Assembly: GCF_000419585.1 (NCBI RefSeq)
Contig: NZ_ATTH01000001.1
Coordinates: forward strand, 952,005 to 1,016,004
Origin: Salisaeta longa DSM 21114
Lineage (GTDB): Bacteria; Bacteroidota; Rhodothermia; Rhodothermales; Salinibacteraceae
Length of the DNA: 64,000 nt
Direction: 5' to 3'
The notes under the pieces are model-generated. The model saw only the letters and a list, made by a program, of their open reading frames with translations. It ran no database searches and had not been told where the DNA came from. Within the stretch, counting starts at the first letter, position 1, and each line of letters opens with the position of its first letter. Of this stretch, positions 18,081-27,167 are shown in pieces. The position numbers and the translations under genes are program-made.

Positions 18081-18190
18081 GGCACATCAGTCACGAATGA
18101 GTGGCGCGGATCATGCAGCCTTTAGACGCAGGGTTTGGTTGGAGTGTGTTTCACAGACCGACGGCAGCGATTGGTGTTGGTCGCGCACAC

Positions 18191-18412
18191 TCACGTGGCG
18201 CTACGTCTGAGCTTGTGCATGGCTTGTTTTTTGATTTGCCGCACACGCTGGCTTGCAATCTCAAGCCGCCTGCCAATTTCTCTGATGCTCCGCCTGCGTT
18301 TGTAGCCCAGTCCGTAGTACAGCCGCATGACCTCGGCCTCGCGGTCTTGCAGCGTGCTCAGCCTGTGATCAATCTCTTTCTTAACTTGCTTCTGAAGCGT
18401 AACCTCTCTCAT
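18191..18412 (-). CDS. Stand-alone sigma-70 region 4-like mini-protein
   Basis: The 73-residue protein is a near-copy of RpoD region 4. [18 protein letters not shown] matches [18 protein letters not shown] of the adjacent RpoD. A recognition helix-turn-helix, SIREIGRRLEIASQRVRQI, then matches [19 protein letters not shown]. Regions 1-3 are absent. It starts 17 bp after the rpoD stop with a good ribosome-binding sequence (AGAGGAT, 4 bases before ATG), so it is likely translated. Its divergence from RpoD shows an old partial duplication that kept its reading frame. It could bind -35 elements or the RNA polymerase flap as a regulator; this is inference. Confidence 0.75.
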   Translation of the reverse strand: MREVTLQKQVKKEIDHRLSTLQDREAEVMRLYYGLGYKRRRSIREIGRRLEIASQRVRQIKKQAMHKLRRSAT

Positions 18413-18429
18413 ATCCTCTGGGCGTTGTG

Positions 18430-19266
18430 TTAGATGTGCGTTTCGAGGTCTTCGCGGCGGTGGCGCTGCCGCAGTTTGCGCAGGGCCTTCTCCTTGATTT
18501 GCCGCACCCGCTCACGTGTCAGGTCGAAACGCTTGCCAATTTCTTCGAGGGTTAGCCGGTGCTCGCGGCCCAGCCCGTAGTACAGCCGCGTGATCTCGGC
18601 CTCACGGTCTTGCAGCGTGCTCAGCGCCCGCTCAATATCAATCTTCACCGACTCGCCCATCATTTCGTTATCGGGCGTTTCAACTTCGTCGTCGGGGAGA
18701 ACATCGAGGAGGCTATTGTCCTCATCCTCGCTAAACGGCGCATCAACCGAGAGGTGACGCGAGGTGTGCTGCATCGCTTCGCGCACCTTCTGCACGTCGA
18801 TTTCGAGCTCCTCGGCCAGCTCCTCAATGTTGGGCTTGCGTTCATGCTCCTGCTGCAAGCGCGCGCTGGCTTTGCGGATTTTGCTGATGGTGCCGATGCG
18901 GTTCAGCGGGAGGCGCACCACGCGACTCTGCTCGGCAAGGGCCTGCAAGATGGCCTGGCGGATCCACCACACGGCGTACGAGATAAACCGGAAGCCGCGG
19001 GTTTCGTCGAAGCGCTTGGCGGCTTTGATGAGGCCGTAGTTGCCCTCGTTGATGAGATCGGAGAGCGACAGGCCCTGGCCCTGATACTTTTTGGCGACCG
19101 AGACGACGAATCGCAGGTTTGCTTCGCAGAGATCGTGCAGGGCTTCCTCGTCGCCCTCCTTGATGCGTTGCGCCAGCTCTACCTCCTCTTCGGGTTCTAG
19201 AAGGTCGACCTTGCCGATTTCTTGAAGATACTGGTCGAGCATGCGTTGTTCGCGGGGAACGTACAT
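18430..19266 (-). CDS. rpoD: Primary sigma factor RpoD (short Bacteroidota type)
   Basis: The 278-residue protein contains region 1.2 ([23 protein letters not shown]), region 2 ([49 protein letters not shown]), region 3 and region 4 with [14 protein letters not shown]. The absence of region 1.1 and the length near 285 residues match the primary sigma of Bacteroidota, which recognises TTG/TAnnTTTG promoters. The mini-sigma gene follows 17 bp downstream. About 225 bp of intergenic DNA upstream should hold its promoter. Confidence 0.93.
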   Translation of the reverse strand: MYVPREQRMLDQYLQEIGKVDLLEPEEEVELAQRIKEGDEEALHDLCEANLRFVVSVAKKYQGQGLSLSDLINEGNYGLIKAAKRFDETRGFRFISYAVWWIRQAILQALAEQSRVVRLPLNRIGTISKIRKASARLQQEHERKPNIEELAEELEIDVQKVREAMQHTSRHLSVDAPFSEDEDNSLLDVLPDDEVETPDNEMMGESVKIDIERALSTLQDREAEITRLYYGLGREHRLTLEEIGKRFDLTRERVRQIKEKALRKLRQRHRREDLETHI

Positions 19267-19492
19267 AAGACTCCGAACGATTGGTGATGGCAGCGGAAAG
19301 CGATAAAGATGAGCGCCACGCTACATGCACGGTGCGCCGTTTACGCACAGGGTGTGTTGCATATGGCGAAGGCGGCAACAGACAGTGGAAGCAACGTGGT
19401 TACGCAACTGTTATAAGTGCGCGTCGGGCTTGCAATTGTCATTACCGCCTTTCCTCACGGCAGAGCTTAACCCTTGTTCCAGGGTAAACCTA

Positions 19493-21061
19493 CTAATCAA
19501 CGACTTTCTGCCGATCAAAGTCAATAGTTGACGCGGGAATCTCCAGAATGCCCGTGGCGATATTGCGTTCTTCGCTCATGCGCGGCACTTTGGTTTGTCC
19601 GCTTACACTATCTTTGGTCTTTTTTAACCAGGCGTAGAACGTACCCTCGGGAACTGCGGTCACTTCGGGCGGCGCAAAGGCTTGGGCCTCGCGCCGGATT
19701 TGGTAGTGCCGGTTCACCTCTTGCAGGTAGGCGTCGATCTGCTTGGCAAAGGCCGCCCCATCGGCAGGGGGCTGCTTAAACTCGATGATCCATTCCAGCC
19801 CGGGCAGCGTGCCTTCTTGCGTTCGTTGCGGGGCAATGTGGTAGTCTTTCATGTGGGCGCCGGTGGCTTCGCATGCCGCCCGCAAAGCCGCGCGGGCTTC
19901 GTCGCCGTACACCGCTTCGCCGTATTTGTCGATCATCTCGCTGGTACGCCCAGCCACCTGAATCTTGTGCGGCTGGGTGGACGTGAAGCGCACCACGTCG
20001 CCCACGTCGTAGCTCCACAGCCCGCTGCACGAGGTGATGTAAAGCGCATACCGCACGCCGGGCTCCACGGTCGCAATGGTGTGGCGGGTGGGCTCCTCGT
20101 CGTCTTTCTCGTCCATGGGCACAAACTCGTAGAAGAGCCCATTGTCGAGGTGCAAGAGCATCGACGGATCGTCGACGGTGTTTTGGAACGAGAAAAAGCC
20201 CTCCGAAGCGCCGTACGTCTCGATGAAGTCGATGGGCGTGCCAATTTGGGCTTCCAGCAACGTGCGATACGACCGCAGCGCAACGCCGCCCGAAATGAAA
20301 AGCTGCAGGTTGGGCCACACGTCGGCAACGGTATGGGCCGTGTCGGCATGTTGCTCGTTGTACACCTCCAGGAGCACGTCAAACAGCACGAGCGCCCACG
20401 TGGGGGCCATCACGAGGAGGCGAATGTCCTCATCGACGGTGCGCTCGGCAATGGCGCGGAGTTTCTGCTCCCAGTTCGGAAGGAACGCAACGTCGTTGGG
20501 CACTGCCTGCAGCAAGCGGCGGAAATAGCCGGGGGCGGCCTCGGCCAACAGCCCGCTAATTTCCCCAACCATGGTGCCAGGGTAGTTCGGATCCTCCTCG
20601 ATGCGGCCCGGAAGCGTCAGGTGCTTGCCCAGCAGAAGCCGCCAATTCAGCGTCTCGGCAATGTAGTTGAATCCGGTGCCCATGCTGAAGGCCCGATCGC
20701 ACGCAATGATCTCGTCGCTGACCGGAATGACCTTGCCCTCGGACACGGTGCCGCTAGACACCGCGAACTTGTCGATGCGGCCCGGCCACGTCACGTCGGG
20801 GGCGCCGGCCCGGATGCGTTTGGCATCGTCCCGCAGGTCGTCGTAGGTGTGCAGGGGTACGCGCTCTTGATAGGCCCCCACCACGTCGCTAGCCTGCGCG
20901 ATAGCGCGAAAGTCGTAGCGCTGCCCCCATTCCGTATCGGCGGCCGTGGTGAGCAACCGGCGCAGCAGGCGCTCCTGCGTTGTTACCGGGTGCTGCAGAA
21001 AGCGATCGACGCGCCGCAGCGGACCGAGGCGACGAATCAGAGACCGCAAGAAATCCTTCAT
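19493..21061 (-). CDS. GH3 auxin-responsive promoter family protein (acyl-adenylate-forming)
   Basis: The 522-residue protein matches bacterial GH3-family enzymes, distant ANL-type adenylases that in plants conjugate amino acids to acyl acids. Seen are AVSSGTVSEGKVIPVSD (nucleotide-binding loop, about 95-110), FIETYGASEGFFSFQ, SYDVGDVVRF and a C-terminal domain ending with a conserved Lys region (SGQTKVPRM). The bacterial substrate is unknown. ATG 21061 gives MKDFLRSLIRRLGPL, the usual family start. It is divergent from folP across 134 bp. Confidence 0.85.
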   Translation of the reverse strand: MKDFLRSLIRRLGPLRRVDRFLQHPVTTQERLLRRLLTTAADTEWGQRYDFRAIAQASDVVGAYQERVPLHTYDDLRDDAKRIRAGAPDVTWPGRIDKFAVSSGTVSEGKVIPVSDEIIACDRAFSMGTGFNYIAETLNWRLLLGKHLTLPGRIEEDPNYPGTMVGEISGLLAEAAPGYFRRLLQAVPNDVAFLPNWEQKLRAIAERTVDEDIRLLVMAPTWALVLFDVLLEVYNEQHADTAHTVADVWPNLQLFISGGVALRSYRTLLEAQIGTPIDFIETYGASEGFFSFQNTVDDPSMLLHLDNGLFYEFVPMDEKDDEEPTRHTIATVEPGVRYALYITSCSGLWSYDVGDVVRFTSTQPHKIQVAGRTSEMIDKYGEAVYGDEARAALRAACEATGAHMKDYHIAPQRTQEGTLPGLEWIIEFKQPPADGAAFAKQIDAYLQEVNRHYQIRREAQAFAPPEVTAVPEGTFYAWLKKTKDSVSGQTKVPRMSEERNIATGILEIPASTIDFDRQKVVD

Positions 21062-21195
21062 ATGCGCAATGGAGCAGATGGAACGGCGCGGGAAAGATTG
21101 TGCCAAAAGTGCCCGGCGATCTGTTGGAAAGCACGCGACGTGTATACCTTATGCAAGTTGATTGTTCGGCCTTTTTGTTGATTTACTGCAAAGCC

Positions 21196-22089
21196 ATGTC
21201 AGATTCTTACGCAGCGCCGTCGTTTGTGCTGGGCGGACGCGCCGGTGGCCTTGATGCACGACCGGGCCAAGCGCACGGCGCCCACGTGATGGGCATCCTC
21301 AACGTCACGCCCGATTCGTTCTCCGATGGCGGGCGCTACGTTTCGGTTGAGGCGGCCGTGTCGCGGGCGGCGGCGATGCTCAGCAACGGCGCTGCGATCA
21401 TCGATATCGGCGGCGAATCGACGCGGCCCGGGGCCGACCCGGTATCCGCCGGCGAAGAGGCCGACCGCGTGGTGCCGGTGGTGGAGGCGCTGCACGAACG
21501 CTTCCCCGACGCCCGCTTATCCATTGACACCTACAAGCCGTCCGTGGCGGCGGCGGCCCTGGAGGCCGGCGCACACATCATCAACGACGTGACGGGCCTG
21601 CGGCTGCACCCCGAAATGGCCGCGGTGGTGGCGGCCCACGATGCCGCGCTCATCGTCATGCACTCGGTGGGCACGCCCGGCGGGCTGACGGCTCCGCAGC
21701 GCTACGACGACGTGGTAGACGCCGTCCGCGACGGCTTGGCGTCGGCCATTGCGCGGGCCGACGCGGCCGGGGTGCAGCACATCGCCATCGACCCTGGCTT
21801 TGGGTTTGGAAAAACCACGCGCGACAACCTCCGCCTGATGCACGCCGTGGATACCTTTGTAGCCTTGGGACGGCCGGTGCTGGTGGGCGTCTCGCGCAAG
21901 AGCAGCATCGGGAAGGCGCTTGGGACTGAGGACGAGCCGGTACCCGTTGCCGAGCGGCTCTTTGGCACCTTGGGCGCTACGGCCGTTGCCGTTCAGCGGG
22001 GCGCGGGCCTCGTGCGTACCCACGACGTGGCGGCAACCGTCGACTTTCTGCGCGTGCTGGGGCAAACGCTGGTGTCTGGCGAGGCCTGA
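21196..22089 (+). CDS. folP: Dihydropteroate synthase
   Basis: This folate-pathway enzyme condenses p-aminobenzoate with dihydropterin pyrophosphate. The 297-residue TIM barrel shows MGILNVTPDSFSDGG, DIGGESTRPGA, LSIDTYKP, INDVTG, DPGFGFGKT and GVSRKSSIG, all canonical pterin- and sulfonamide-site motifs. The start at 21196 gives MSDSYAAPSF; an upstream extension is possible but hydrophobic and unlike the family. The pathway partner folC lies elsewhere in the window (57019). Confidence 0.93.
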   Translation: MSDSYAAPSFVLGGRAGGLDARPGQAHGAHVMGILNVTPDSFSDGGRYVSVEAAVSRAAAMLSNGAAIIDIGGESTRPGADPVSAGEEADRVVPVVEALHERFPDARLSIDTYKPSVAAAALEAGAHIINDVTGLRLHPEMAAVVAAHDAALIVMHSVGTPGGLTAPQRYDDVVDAVRDGLASAIARADAAGVQHIAIDPGFGFGKTTRDNLRLMHAVDTFVALGRPVLVGVSRKSSIGKALGTEDEPVPVAERLFGTLGATAVAVQRGAGLVRTHDVAATVDFLRVLGQTLVSGEA

Positions 22090-22389
22090 CGGCGTAGACG
22101 CGCTGGGGGTGCTTCCCACCCTCAGGCACCGTGGATGCAAACGCCTCAGCACTTTCTAGAACGCAGGCGCCTCTCCAATTGATGTTCTACACGAGCGCCT
22201 TCCACTGCTCGTCGCCCCCTTCCATCTCTTCCATTGGCTTATCCTGGCGCAGTAAATGCGCCAAACCTCTGCCGCTCCATCAGCAAAAGACGATGTTACG
22301 ACGGATGCGGGATGGGTATAGTGTAGGTGCGCTTCATTCCCCTTGGTGAATGCGCGCCTCCCCTTGTAGCACCGTACCGCCCCCTACCC
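22090..22389. other. Intergenic stretch, no gene seen
   Basis: This 300-bp gap between folP and the GMC operon holds no credible coding frame. A small GGGTG/CACCC hairpin lies near 22110-22125, just after folP, without a T-run. The A/T-richer segment about 22230-22330 is where the promoter of the following operon is expected; I could not pick a convincing box. Confidence 0.4.
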
Positions 22390-22716
22390 ATGACGACTGA
22401 TGCAATTATCGAACGCCTGCTGCTGTGGTCTGGATGGATCGTCCTCTTCATGGGCAGTGCATTTTTGACTGCGAGCCTGCTCAGTGCCAGCATTAGCATC
22501 TTTTTGGGGATTCTGGTCCTCCTCGGTGCCTGGATCAGTTTCGGACTCCTGTACACCCTGAGCCGCGTACTGTGCTTGCTCCAAGAAGCGACAGCCCACG
22601 ACCGCTCGGCTGATGCGTCATCCGCCGCCCCGGAGCCTTCGGGCGACCACATGCCCTCTACCGTTGCGCCGGTGCCGCGGGCGTCGGGCCCCCGACAACC
22701 GACGGAGGCACCATGA
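22390..22716 (+). CDS. Small membrane protein, first gene of the GMC operon
   Basis: The predicted protein has 108 residues. Two hydrophobic helices (LLLWSGWIVLFMGSAFLTASLL and ISIFLGILVLLGAWISFGLL, about 10-55) precede a soluble Pro/Ala/Ser-rich tail. I recognise no family. Its stop overlaps the next start (ATGA at 22713-22716), so it is translationally coupled to the Tat-signal gene. Confidence 0.6.
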   Translation: MTTDAIIERLLLWSGWIVLFMGSAFLTASLLSASISIFLGILVLLGAWISFGLLYTLSRVLCLLQEATAHDRSADASSAAPEPSGDHMPSTVAPVPRASGPRQPTEAP

Positions 22717-23027
22717 CCCGACGCTCGTTTCTCCACATGCTGTGTGCTGCGGCCGGAGGCGCCGTGCTCGGCGCTGCTGGAGTCCGCGAGGCTCGGGCCG
22801 CCGCGTCGCCCGCGCTGCAGTCGCTGGGTGCGGCCTACGTCCGCCAGACCGGCCACACACACGCCTCCGTGGTACGTGCCCTACACGGCCAGGCCCACCC
22901 GCCGGCCGCGTACCTCCGGCGCCGCCATGCCGCGGATCGGGCCGCGGGGCGCCTGGTGAACCTGAACGGCCTCTACGTAACCGAAACCGAAGCGCTGCTG
23001 AGCGCCCTCGCCTACTTCTCCGGTTGA
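22713..23027 (+). CDS. Tat-signal small protein, likely partner subunit of the GMC oxidoreductase
   Basis: The 104-residue protein begins MTRRSFLHMLCAAAGGAVLG, a twin-arginine signal (R-R-x-F-L) with cleavage likely after AREARA. The mature part is about 75 residues of helical sequence (YVRQTGHTHASVV ... YVTETEALLSALAYFSG). In flavoprotein dehydrogenases such as gluconate and fructose dehydrogenases, a small Tat-signal subunit carries the signal-less GMC catalytic subunit across the membrane. The same role is inferred here from size, signal and the 4-bp gap to the GMC gene. Confidence 0.7.
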   Translation: MTRRSFLHMLCAAAGGAVLGAAGVREARAAASPALQSLGAAYVRQTGHTHASVVRALHGQAHPPAAYLRRRHAADRAAGRLVNLNGLYVTETEALLSALAYFSG

Positions 23028-23031
23028 TCGC

Positions 23032-24651
23032 ATGCATACCGACGCCCGAACCCTCGCCGCAAACACGATCCTGCGTGCAGACGTGTGCATCATCGGCGCG
23101 GGTGCTGCGGGCCTCACCCTTGCGCAGGCGCTCCACGGCTCGCCGCTGTCGGTGTGCCTGCTGGAGAGCGGCGGCTTTCAGGGCGATCCCCACACGCAGT
23201 TTCTGTACCACGGCCTGCACATCGGTCAGCCCGATCATGCCCTGGCCGCTGCGCGGCTCCGCTTCTTCGGCGGCGCCACCAACCACTGGGATGGCTTTTG
23301 CAGCCGCCTCGACCCCATCGATCTTGTCGAGAGGCCCTGGGTGCCCTACAGCGGCTGGCCCATCAACTGGGAGGATCTGGCGGCGCACTACCCCGCGGCC
23401 CACGCGGTGTGCGACCTGGGGCCGTACACCTACGCGGTAGACGACTGGGAGGCCCCGGCCCAGGGATACGGGCGCCTGCCGTTTGCGCCCAACCGGCTGG
23501 AGACAAAAATCTACCAGTTTAGCCCGCCCACGCGGTTTGGTGCCAAGTACCGCACGCTCATCGAGCGCTCCAAGAATATCCACCTGTTTACAAACGCCAA
23601 CGTCGTGCGCCTGGCGCATCACGCCACCGGGGGGCACCTGACGGGCGTTGACGTGGCCACGCTGGAGGGCACCCGGCTGCATGTGCAGGCGCAGCAGTAC
23701 GTGCTGGCGTGTGGCGGCGTCGAGAATGCGCGCCTCTTGCTGGCCTCCAACGACGTGATTCCCGCGGGCGTCGGTAACGAGCACGACACCGTGGGCCGCT
23801 TCTTCATTCAGCACCCGCACGTGCAGACCGGCACGGTGCTCCTTGACGACCGCCGGACAAACATCGGACTGTACCGCGAGCACGAGCAGCACAAGACGCC
23901 CATCCGCGCCTTGCTGCGCCTCGCAGATGCGGTGCAACGCCGCGAGCAAACGCTCAACTACAGCGTGTCGCTGGCCGATCAGGGCGGTACCGAAAGCGGC
24001 TACGTCTCGGCGCGCTCCATTGCCCACTGGATAAAAGATGGCACGCTGGGGACGGCCTACGGGGAGGCGCTCCTAAACGCGCTTTCCGATTTTGATGCGC
24101 TTATTTATGGTCTCAACCAAAATATGCTCGGGCAGCATGTAAAAACGCCGCGTATGTTTCACCTCAAGACGCGCTTGGATCAGGCGCCCAACCCGCACAG
24201 CCGCGTCATCCTCGACCACGCGCACACCGATGCGCTGGGCATGCCCCGCGTGTTGGCCGACTGGCAACTGACGGCCCTGGACCGTCACACGCTTCGCGTA
24301 GCGAACGATGTCCTGGCCCAGGAACTCGCGCGCACCGGGATGGGGCGCCTCGTGGCCCCGCCCTGGATTTGCACCGACGACGCGTGGCCCGAAGGCATGA
24401 CCGGCGGCTATCATCACATGGGCACCACCCGCATGACGGAAGACCCGACCCAGGGCGTCGTGGATGCCAACGCGCGCCTACACACCGTGGATAACCTGTA
24501 CGTGGCGGGTTCTTCCATCTTCACCACCGCCGGCTGCGCCAACCCAACGCTCACCATTGTGGCCCTCACGCTTCGCCTGGCCGACCACCTGCACGCCGTT
24601 GTGCGCCCCGAACGCCCATCGCTCACCGCCCACACGCCTCCCTCCCCATGA
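23032..24651 (+). CDS. GMC-family FAD oxidoreductase
   Basis: The 539-residue protein has an N-terminal FAD dinucleotide motif (VCIIGAGAAGLTLAQAL, residues about 22-38). The GMC C-terminal block is also present, with HHMGTTRM containing the catalytic His, and AGCANPTLTIVALTLRLADHL containing the conserved Asn-Pro-Thr. It oxidises an alcohol or sugar hydroxyl with FAD; the electron acceptor is unknown. It lacks its own signal peptide and probably uses the preceding Tat-signal protein. Its stop overlaps the next start by ATGA. The co-encoded asparagine-synthase-like protein and glycosyltransferases suggest a sugar or glycan substrate. Confidence 0.85.
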   Translation: MHTDARTLAANTILRADVCIIGAGAAGLTLAQALHGSPLSVCLLESGGFQGDPHTQFLYHGLHIGQPDHALAAARLRFFGGATNHWDGFCSRLDPIDLVERPWVPYSGWPINWEDLAAHYPAAHAVCDLGPYTYAVDDWEAPAQGYGRLPFAPNRLETKIYQFSPPTRFGAKYRTLIERSKNIHLFTNANVVRLAHHATGGHLTGVDVATLEGTRLHVQAQQYVLACGGVENARLLLASNDVIPAGVGNEHDTVGRFFIQHPHVQTGTVLLDDRRTNIGLYREHEQHKTPIRALLRLADAVQRREQTLNYSVSLADQGGTESGYVSARSIAHWIKDGTLGTAYGEALLNALSDFDALIYGLNQNMLGQHVKTPRMFHLKTRLDQAPNPHSRVILDHAHTDALGMPRVLADWQLTALDRHTLRVANDVLAQELARTGMGRLVAPPWICTDDAWPEGMTGGYHHMGTTRMTEDPTQGVVDANARLHTVDNLYVAGSSIFTTAGCANPTLTIVALTLRLADHLHAVVRPERPSLTAHTPPSP

Positions 24652-26114
24652 CTGCTCCCTCGCTCGATCCGCTTCGGCGCCGCTTCATCCTGGGCCCGCG
24701 CCTGCACCCGGCCTTCAACGACGCCACGCACGTTAGGCTGCGCACCGGCGGCCTCGTCCTTCAGGCGCATCCCGACCTCGACGTGACACACGACACGAAC
24801 GATGCCGGGGTCTCGGCGACGCTGCTTGGCTTCGCCCTCGATCCGCGTACCCCACGCGCTACCAACGCGGACGTGCTCAACCGCCTGCTGCAGGAAACCA
24901 CGTGCGCCGCAGACGCCCACCGGGTCACCCACTTCTGGGGCGGCCGCTGGGTGCTTGTGGTGGAAGACGCGAGCGGCGCGCGCCTTTTCGCCGATCCGTG
25001 CGGCTTTCGGCAGGCGTTTTACACCGACGCCGCCCACAACGAGCGATGGTGCGCCACCCACCCTGGGCTGCTCAGCGATGTGATGCCGCTAACGGAAGCC
25101 CCCAACGCCCGCGAAGGATTCATAGAAACCGGCGCCTACCAGAACCGCCCCGAATGGGTGTGGCCCTACGACACCGCGCTGTACCAGGGCGTGCGGCGGC
25201 TGCTTCCCAATCACTTTCTTGACCTTACCACCGGCCACGCGCACCGCTTTTGGCCCACCACGCCCCGTCGTGAGGCGCCCCTTGTCGACGTCGTAACGGC
25301 CGTCGCACCGCTGCTGCGTGGCCTCATGGAGGGCATGGCGCATCGGGCGCCGCTGGCCGTTGCAGTAACCGCGGGCCTCGACAGCCGGCTCGTGCTCGCT
25401 GCGGCCCGCTCGGTCGCCGACCGCGCCTGGTTTCACACGCAACAATACTGGGCCCACACCGCCCGCACACCCGACATGTACCTGCCCCCGCGGCTGTGTG
25501 CCCACCTGGGCCTTGCGCACCACATCGTCGATTGTCCGGCTGACATGACGCCGGCGTTTGCGGCGCAGTATCATGCGCACACCCACGACGCCCACCCGGC
25601 CTATGGCGTGATCGCCGAGGGCCTGCACCGGCACCTGCCCGCCGGCCACGTGCTGGTAAAGGGTAATGGTGCCGAGATTGCGCGGGGTCGGCAGGTGAAG
25701 GTTGAGCGACCCTCAATAGAAGATTTGGCTCGAATTACGGTGCATGCTAGCCACCACCCCTTCACCGAACACCACACGGCGCGTTGGCTGAAAGAAGTAC
25801 GCCCGGTGGCGGCCCGTACGGGCTACGCCATCCCCAGCCTGCATTACTGGGAGCACCGCATGGGAAGCTGGCAGGCGCAGGCCCAAACCGAGTGGGATCT
25901 GGTGTGCGAGTCGTTTACGCCGTTCAACTGCCGCGCGGTGCTCGTGCATTTGCTTGCAACGCCGGTGCCCGTGCAAGAGGAGACGCAGGGCCACTTCTAT
26001 CGGCTTATTGACACGCTGTGGCCCGAGGCGCTTGCGCTGCCTGTCAACCCCACGCCGCTGCGCGAGAAAATTCGCGCCACGCTGCGCACAGTGTGGCGCC
26101 GTGTGCGGGCCTAA
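24648..26114 (+). CDS. Asparagine-synthase-like protein lacking the glutaminase Cys
   Basis: The 488-residue protein has an N-terminal Ntn-hydrolase-like region and a C-terminal PP-loop adenylation domain (AVTAGLDSRLVLAA, about residues 238-251), a variant of SGGxDS. The second residue is Thr, not the nucleophilic Cys needed for glutamine hydrolysis, so ammonia transfer from Gln is not expected. Such proteins occur in exopolysaccharide and peptide-modification clusters, where they form amides or related bonds. The gene is coupled to the GMC oxidoreductase by a 4-bp overlap. Exact reaction unknown. Confidence 0.75.
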   Translation: MTAPSLDPLRRRFILGPRLHPAFNDATHVRLRTGGLVLQAHPDLDVTHDTNDAGVSATLLGFALDPRTPRATNADVLNRLLQETTCAADAHRVTHFWGGRWVLVVEDASGARLFADPCGFRQAFYTDAAHNERWCATHPGLLSDVMPLTEAPNAREGFIETGAYQNRPEWVWPYDTALYQGVRRLLPNHFLDLTTGHAHRFWPTTPRREAPLVDVVTAVAPLLRGLMEGMAHRAPLAVAVTAGLDSRLVLAAARSVADRAWFHTQQYWAHTARTPDMYLPPRLCAHLGLAHHIVDCPADMTPAFAAQYHAHTHDAHPAYGVIAEGLHRHLPAGHVLVKGNGAEIARGRQVKVERPSIEDLARITVHASHHPFTEHHTARWLKEVRPVAARTGYAIPSLHYWEHRMGSWQAQAQTEWDLVCESFTPFNCRAVLVHLLATPVPVQEETQGHFYRLIDTLWPEALALPVNPTPLREKIRATLRTVWRRVRA

Positions 26115-26234
26115 CGGTCATGCGCCAAAAACGCATGCAAGCCCTCCCCAAACCGACCCGGCGCCTGCGCCGCACACCGGTAGCGCGCTTGTGCGATCGG
26201 GGGTATCTAGTGGCTGCACAGTTTCCCCTTTCTC

Positions 26235-27167
26235 ATGAAACCTATGGCTACGTTCCCCCTGGTGTCGGTCATTGTGCCGGTGTACAACGGCGCGGCTACC
26301 CTGCCGGCATGCCTCGACGGGCTGGCTGCGCAGGCCTATCCGGCCGACCGCTTCGAAGTGATTGTCGTTGATAACGGCTCGACCGATGCCACCGCATCCG
26401 TCGCCCGTGCCGCCGGCGTGCGCGTCCTGCACGAAACCGACATTCAGTCGTCGTATGCTGCCCGCAACCGCGGCATTCGGCATGCCAAGGGGCGCTTGTT
26501 TGCGTTTACCGATGCCGATTGCGTTCCTGCGCCCGACTGGCTCATGCAGGCCGTTCCGGCGTTCGAGGATGCTACGGTGGGCGCTGTGGGCGGCGCTATC
26601 ACGGGCGGCGCGCCCCGCACGTGGGTGGAGGCCCAACTGGTGGCCCAGGGCTGGCTCTCGGAGCACGGCGGGCTGCAACACCCGTACCGGCCGTTTCCCC
26701 AGACGGCAAACGCCATCTACCGGCGTGAGGTCTTCGATGCCGTGGGCCTGTTCGAGGCCCGCTGGATCTCGGGCGGCGACGCCGATTTGGCCTGGCGCAT
26801 GCAGGCCGAAACCAACTGGCGCGTGCGGCACGTACCCGCGGCTGCGGTAGAACACCGGCACCGCACCGATTTGCGCGGGCTGTACCGGCAGTGTAAAAAG
26901 TGGGGCCACGGCCACGCCAACCTCGCCCGTCGCTACGGCATCGAGTGCGTACGGCCGGCGCTGCGCTCCCCCACCGCCACCTTGCGCTTCCTGGTGCGCA
27001 CCTCGGCCTCGCTGGTGGTTCAGGTGCTGTGGGCCGCTGCCCGCGGGCGCACCTTCGCGAAGGCACCGCACTACCTCATTCTCCTGACCACGCGTGCCGG
27101 CGAGCACATCGGATTTCTCCGCGGCCGCCGCGCGATCACCCCCGGACCCCAAGCTGCCCAATGGTAA
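26235..27167 (+). CDS. Family 2 glycosyltransferase
   Basis: The 310-residue GT-A enzyme begins VSVIVPVYNGAATLPACLDGL. It carries the nucleotide-sugar site VIVVDNGSTDAT and the metal-binding FTDADCVPAPDWL. An HRHRTDLRGLYRQCKKWGHG region and a hydrophobic C-terminal stretch suggest membrane association. It transfers a sugar from an NDP-sugar to a glycan or lipid acceptor. Its last codons overlap the next glycosyltransferase start by 7 bp. Confidence 0.87.
   Translation: MKPMATFPLVSVIVPVYNGAATLPACLDGLAAQAYPADRFEVIVVDNGSTDATASVARAAGVRVLHETDIQSSYAARNRGIRHAKGRLFAFTDADCVPAPDWLMQAVPAFEDATVGAVGGAITGGAPRTWVEAQLVAQGWLSEHGGLQHPYRPFPQTANAIYRREVFDAVGLFEARWISGGDADLAWRMQAETNWRVRHVPAAAVEHRHRTDLRGLYRQCKKWGHGHANLARRYGIECVRPALRSPTATLRFLVRTSASLVVQVLWAAARGRTFAKAPHYLILLTTRAGEHIGFLRGRRAITPGPQAAQW

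Noticed and set aside
22618-24027. 469-codon minus-strand frame over the GMC operon
   Set aside because: No family motif; it runs against a coupled plus-strand operon.
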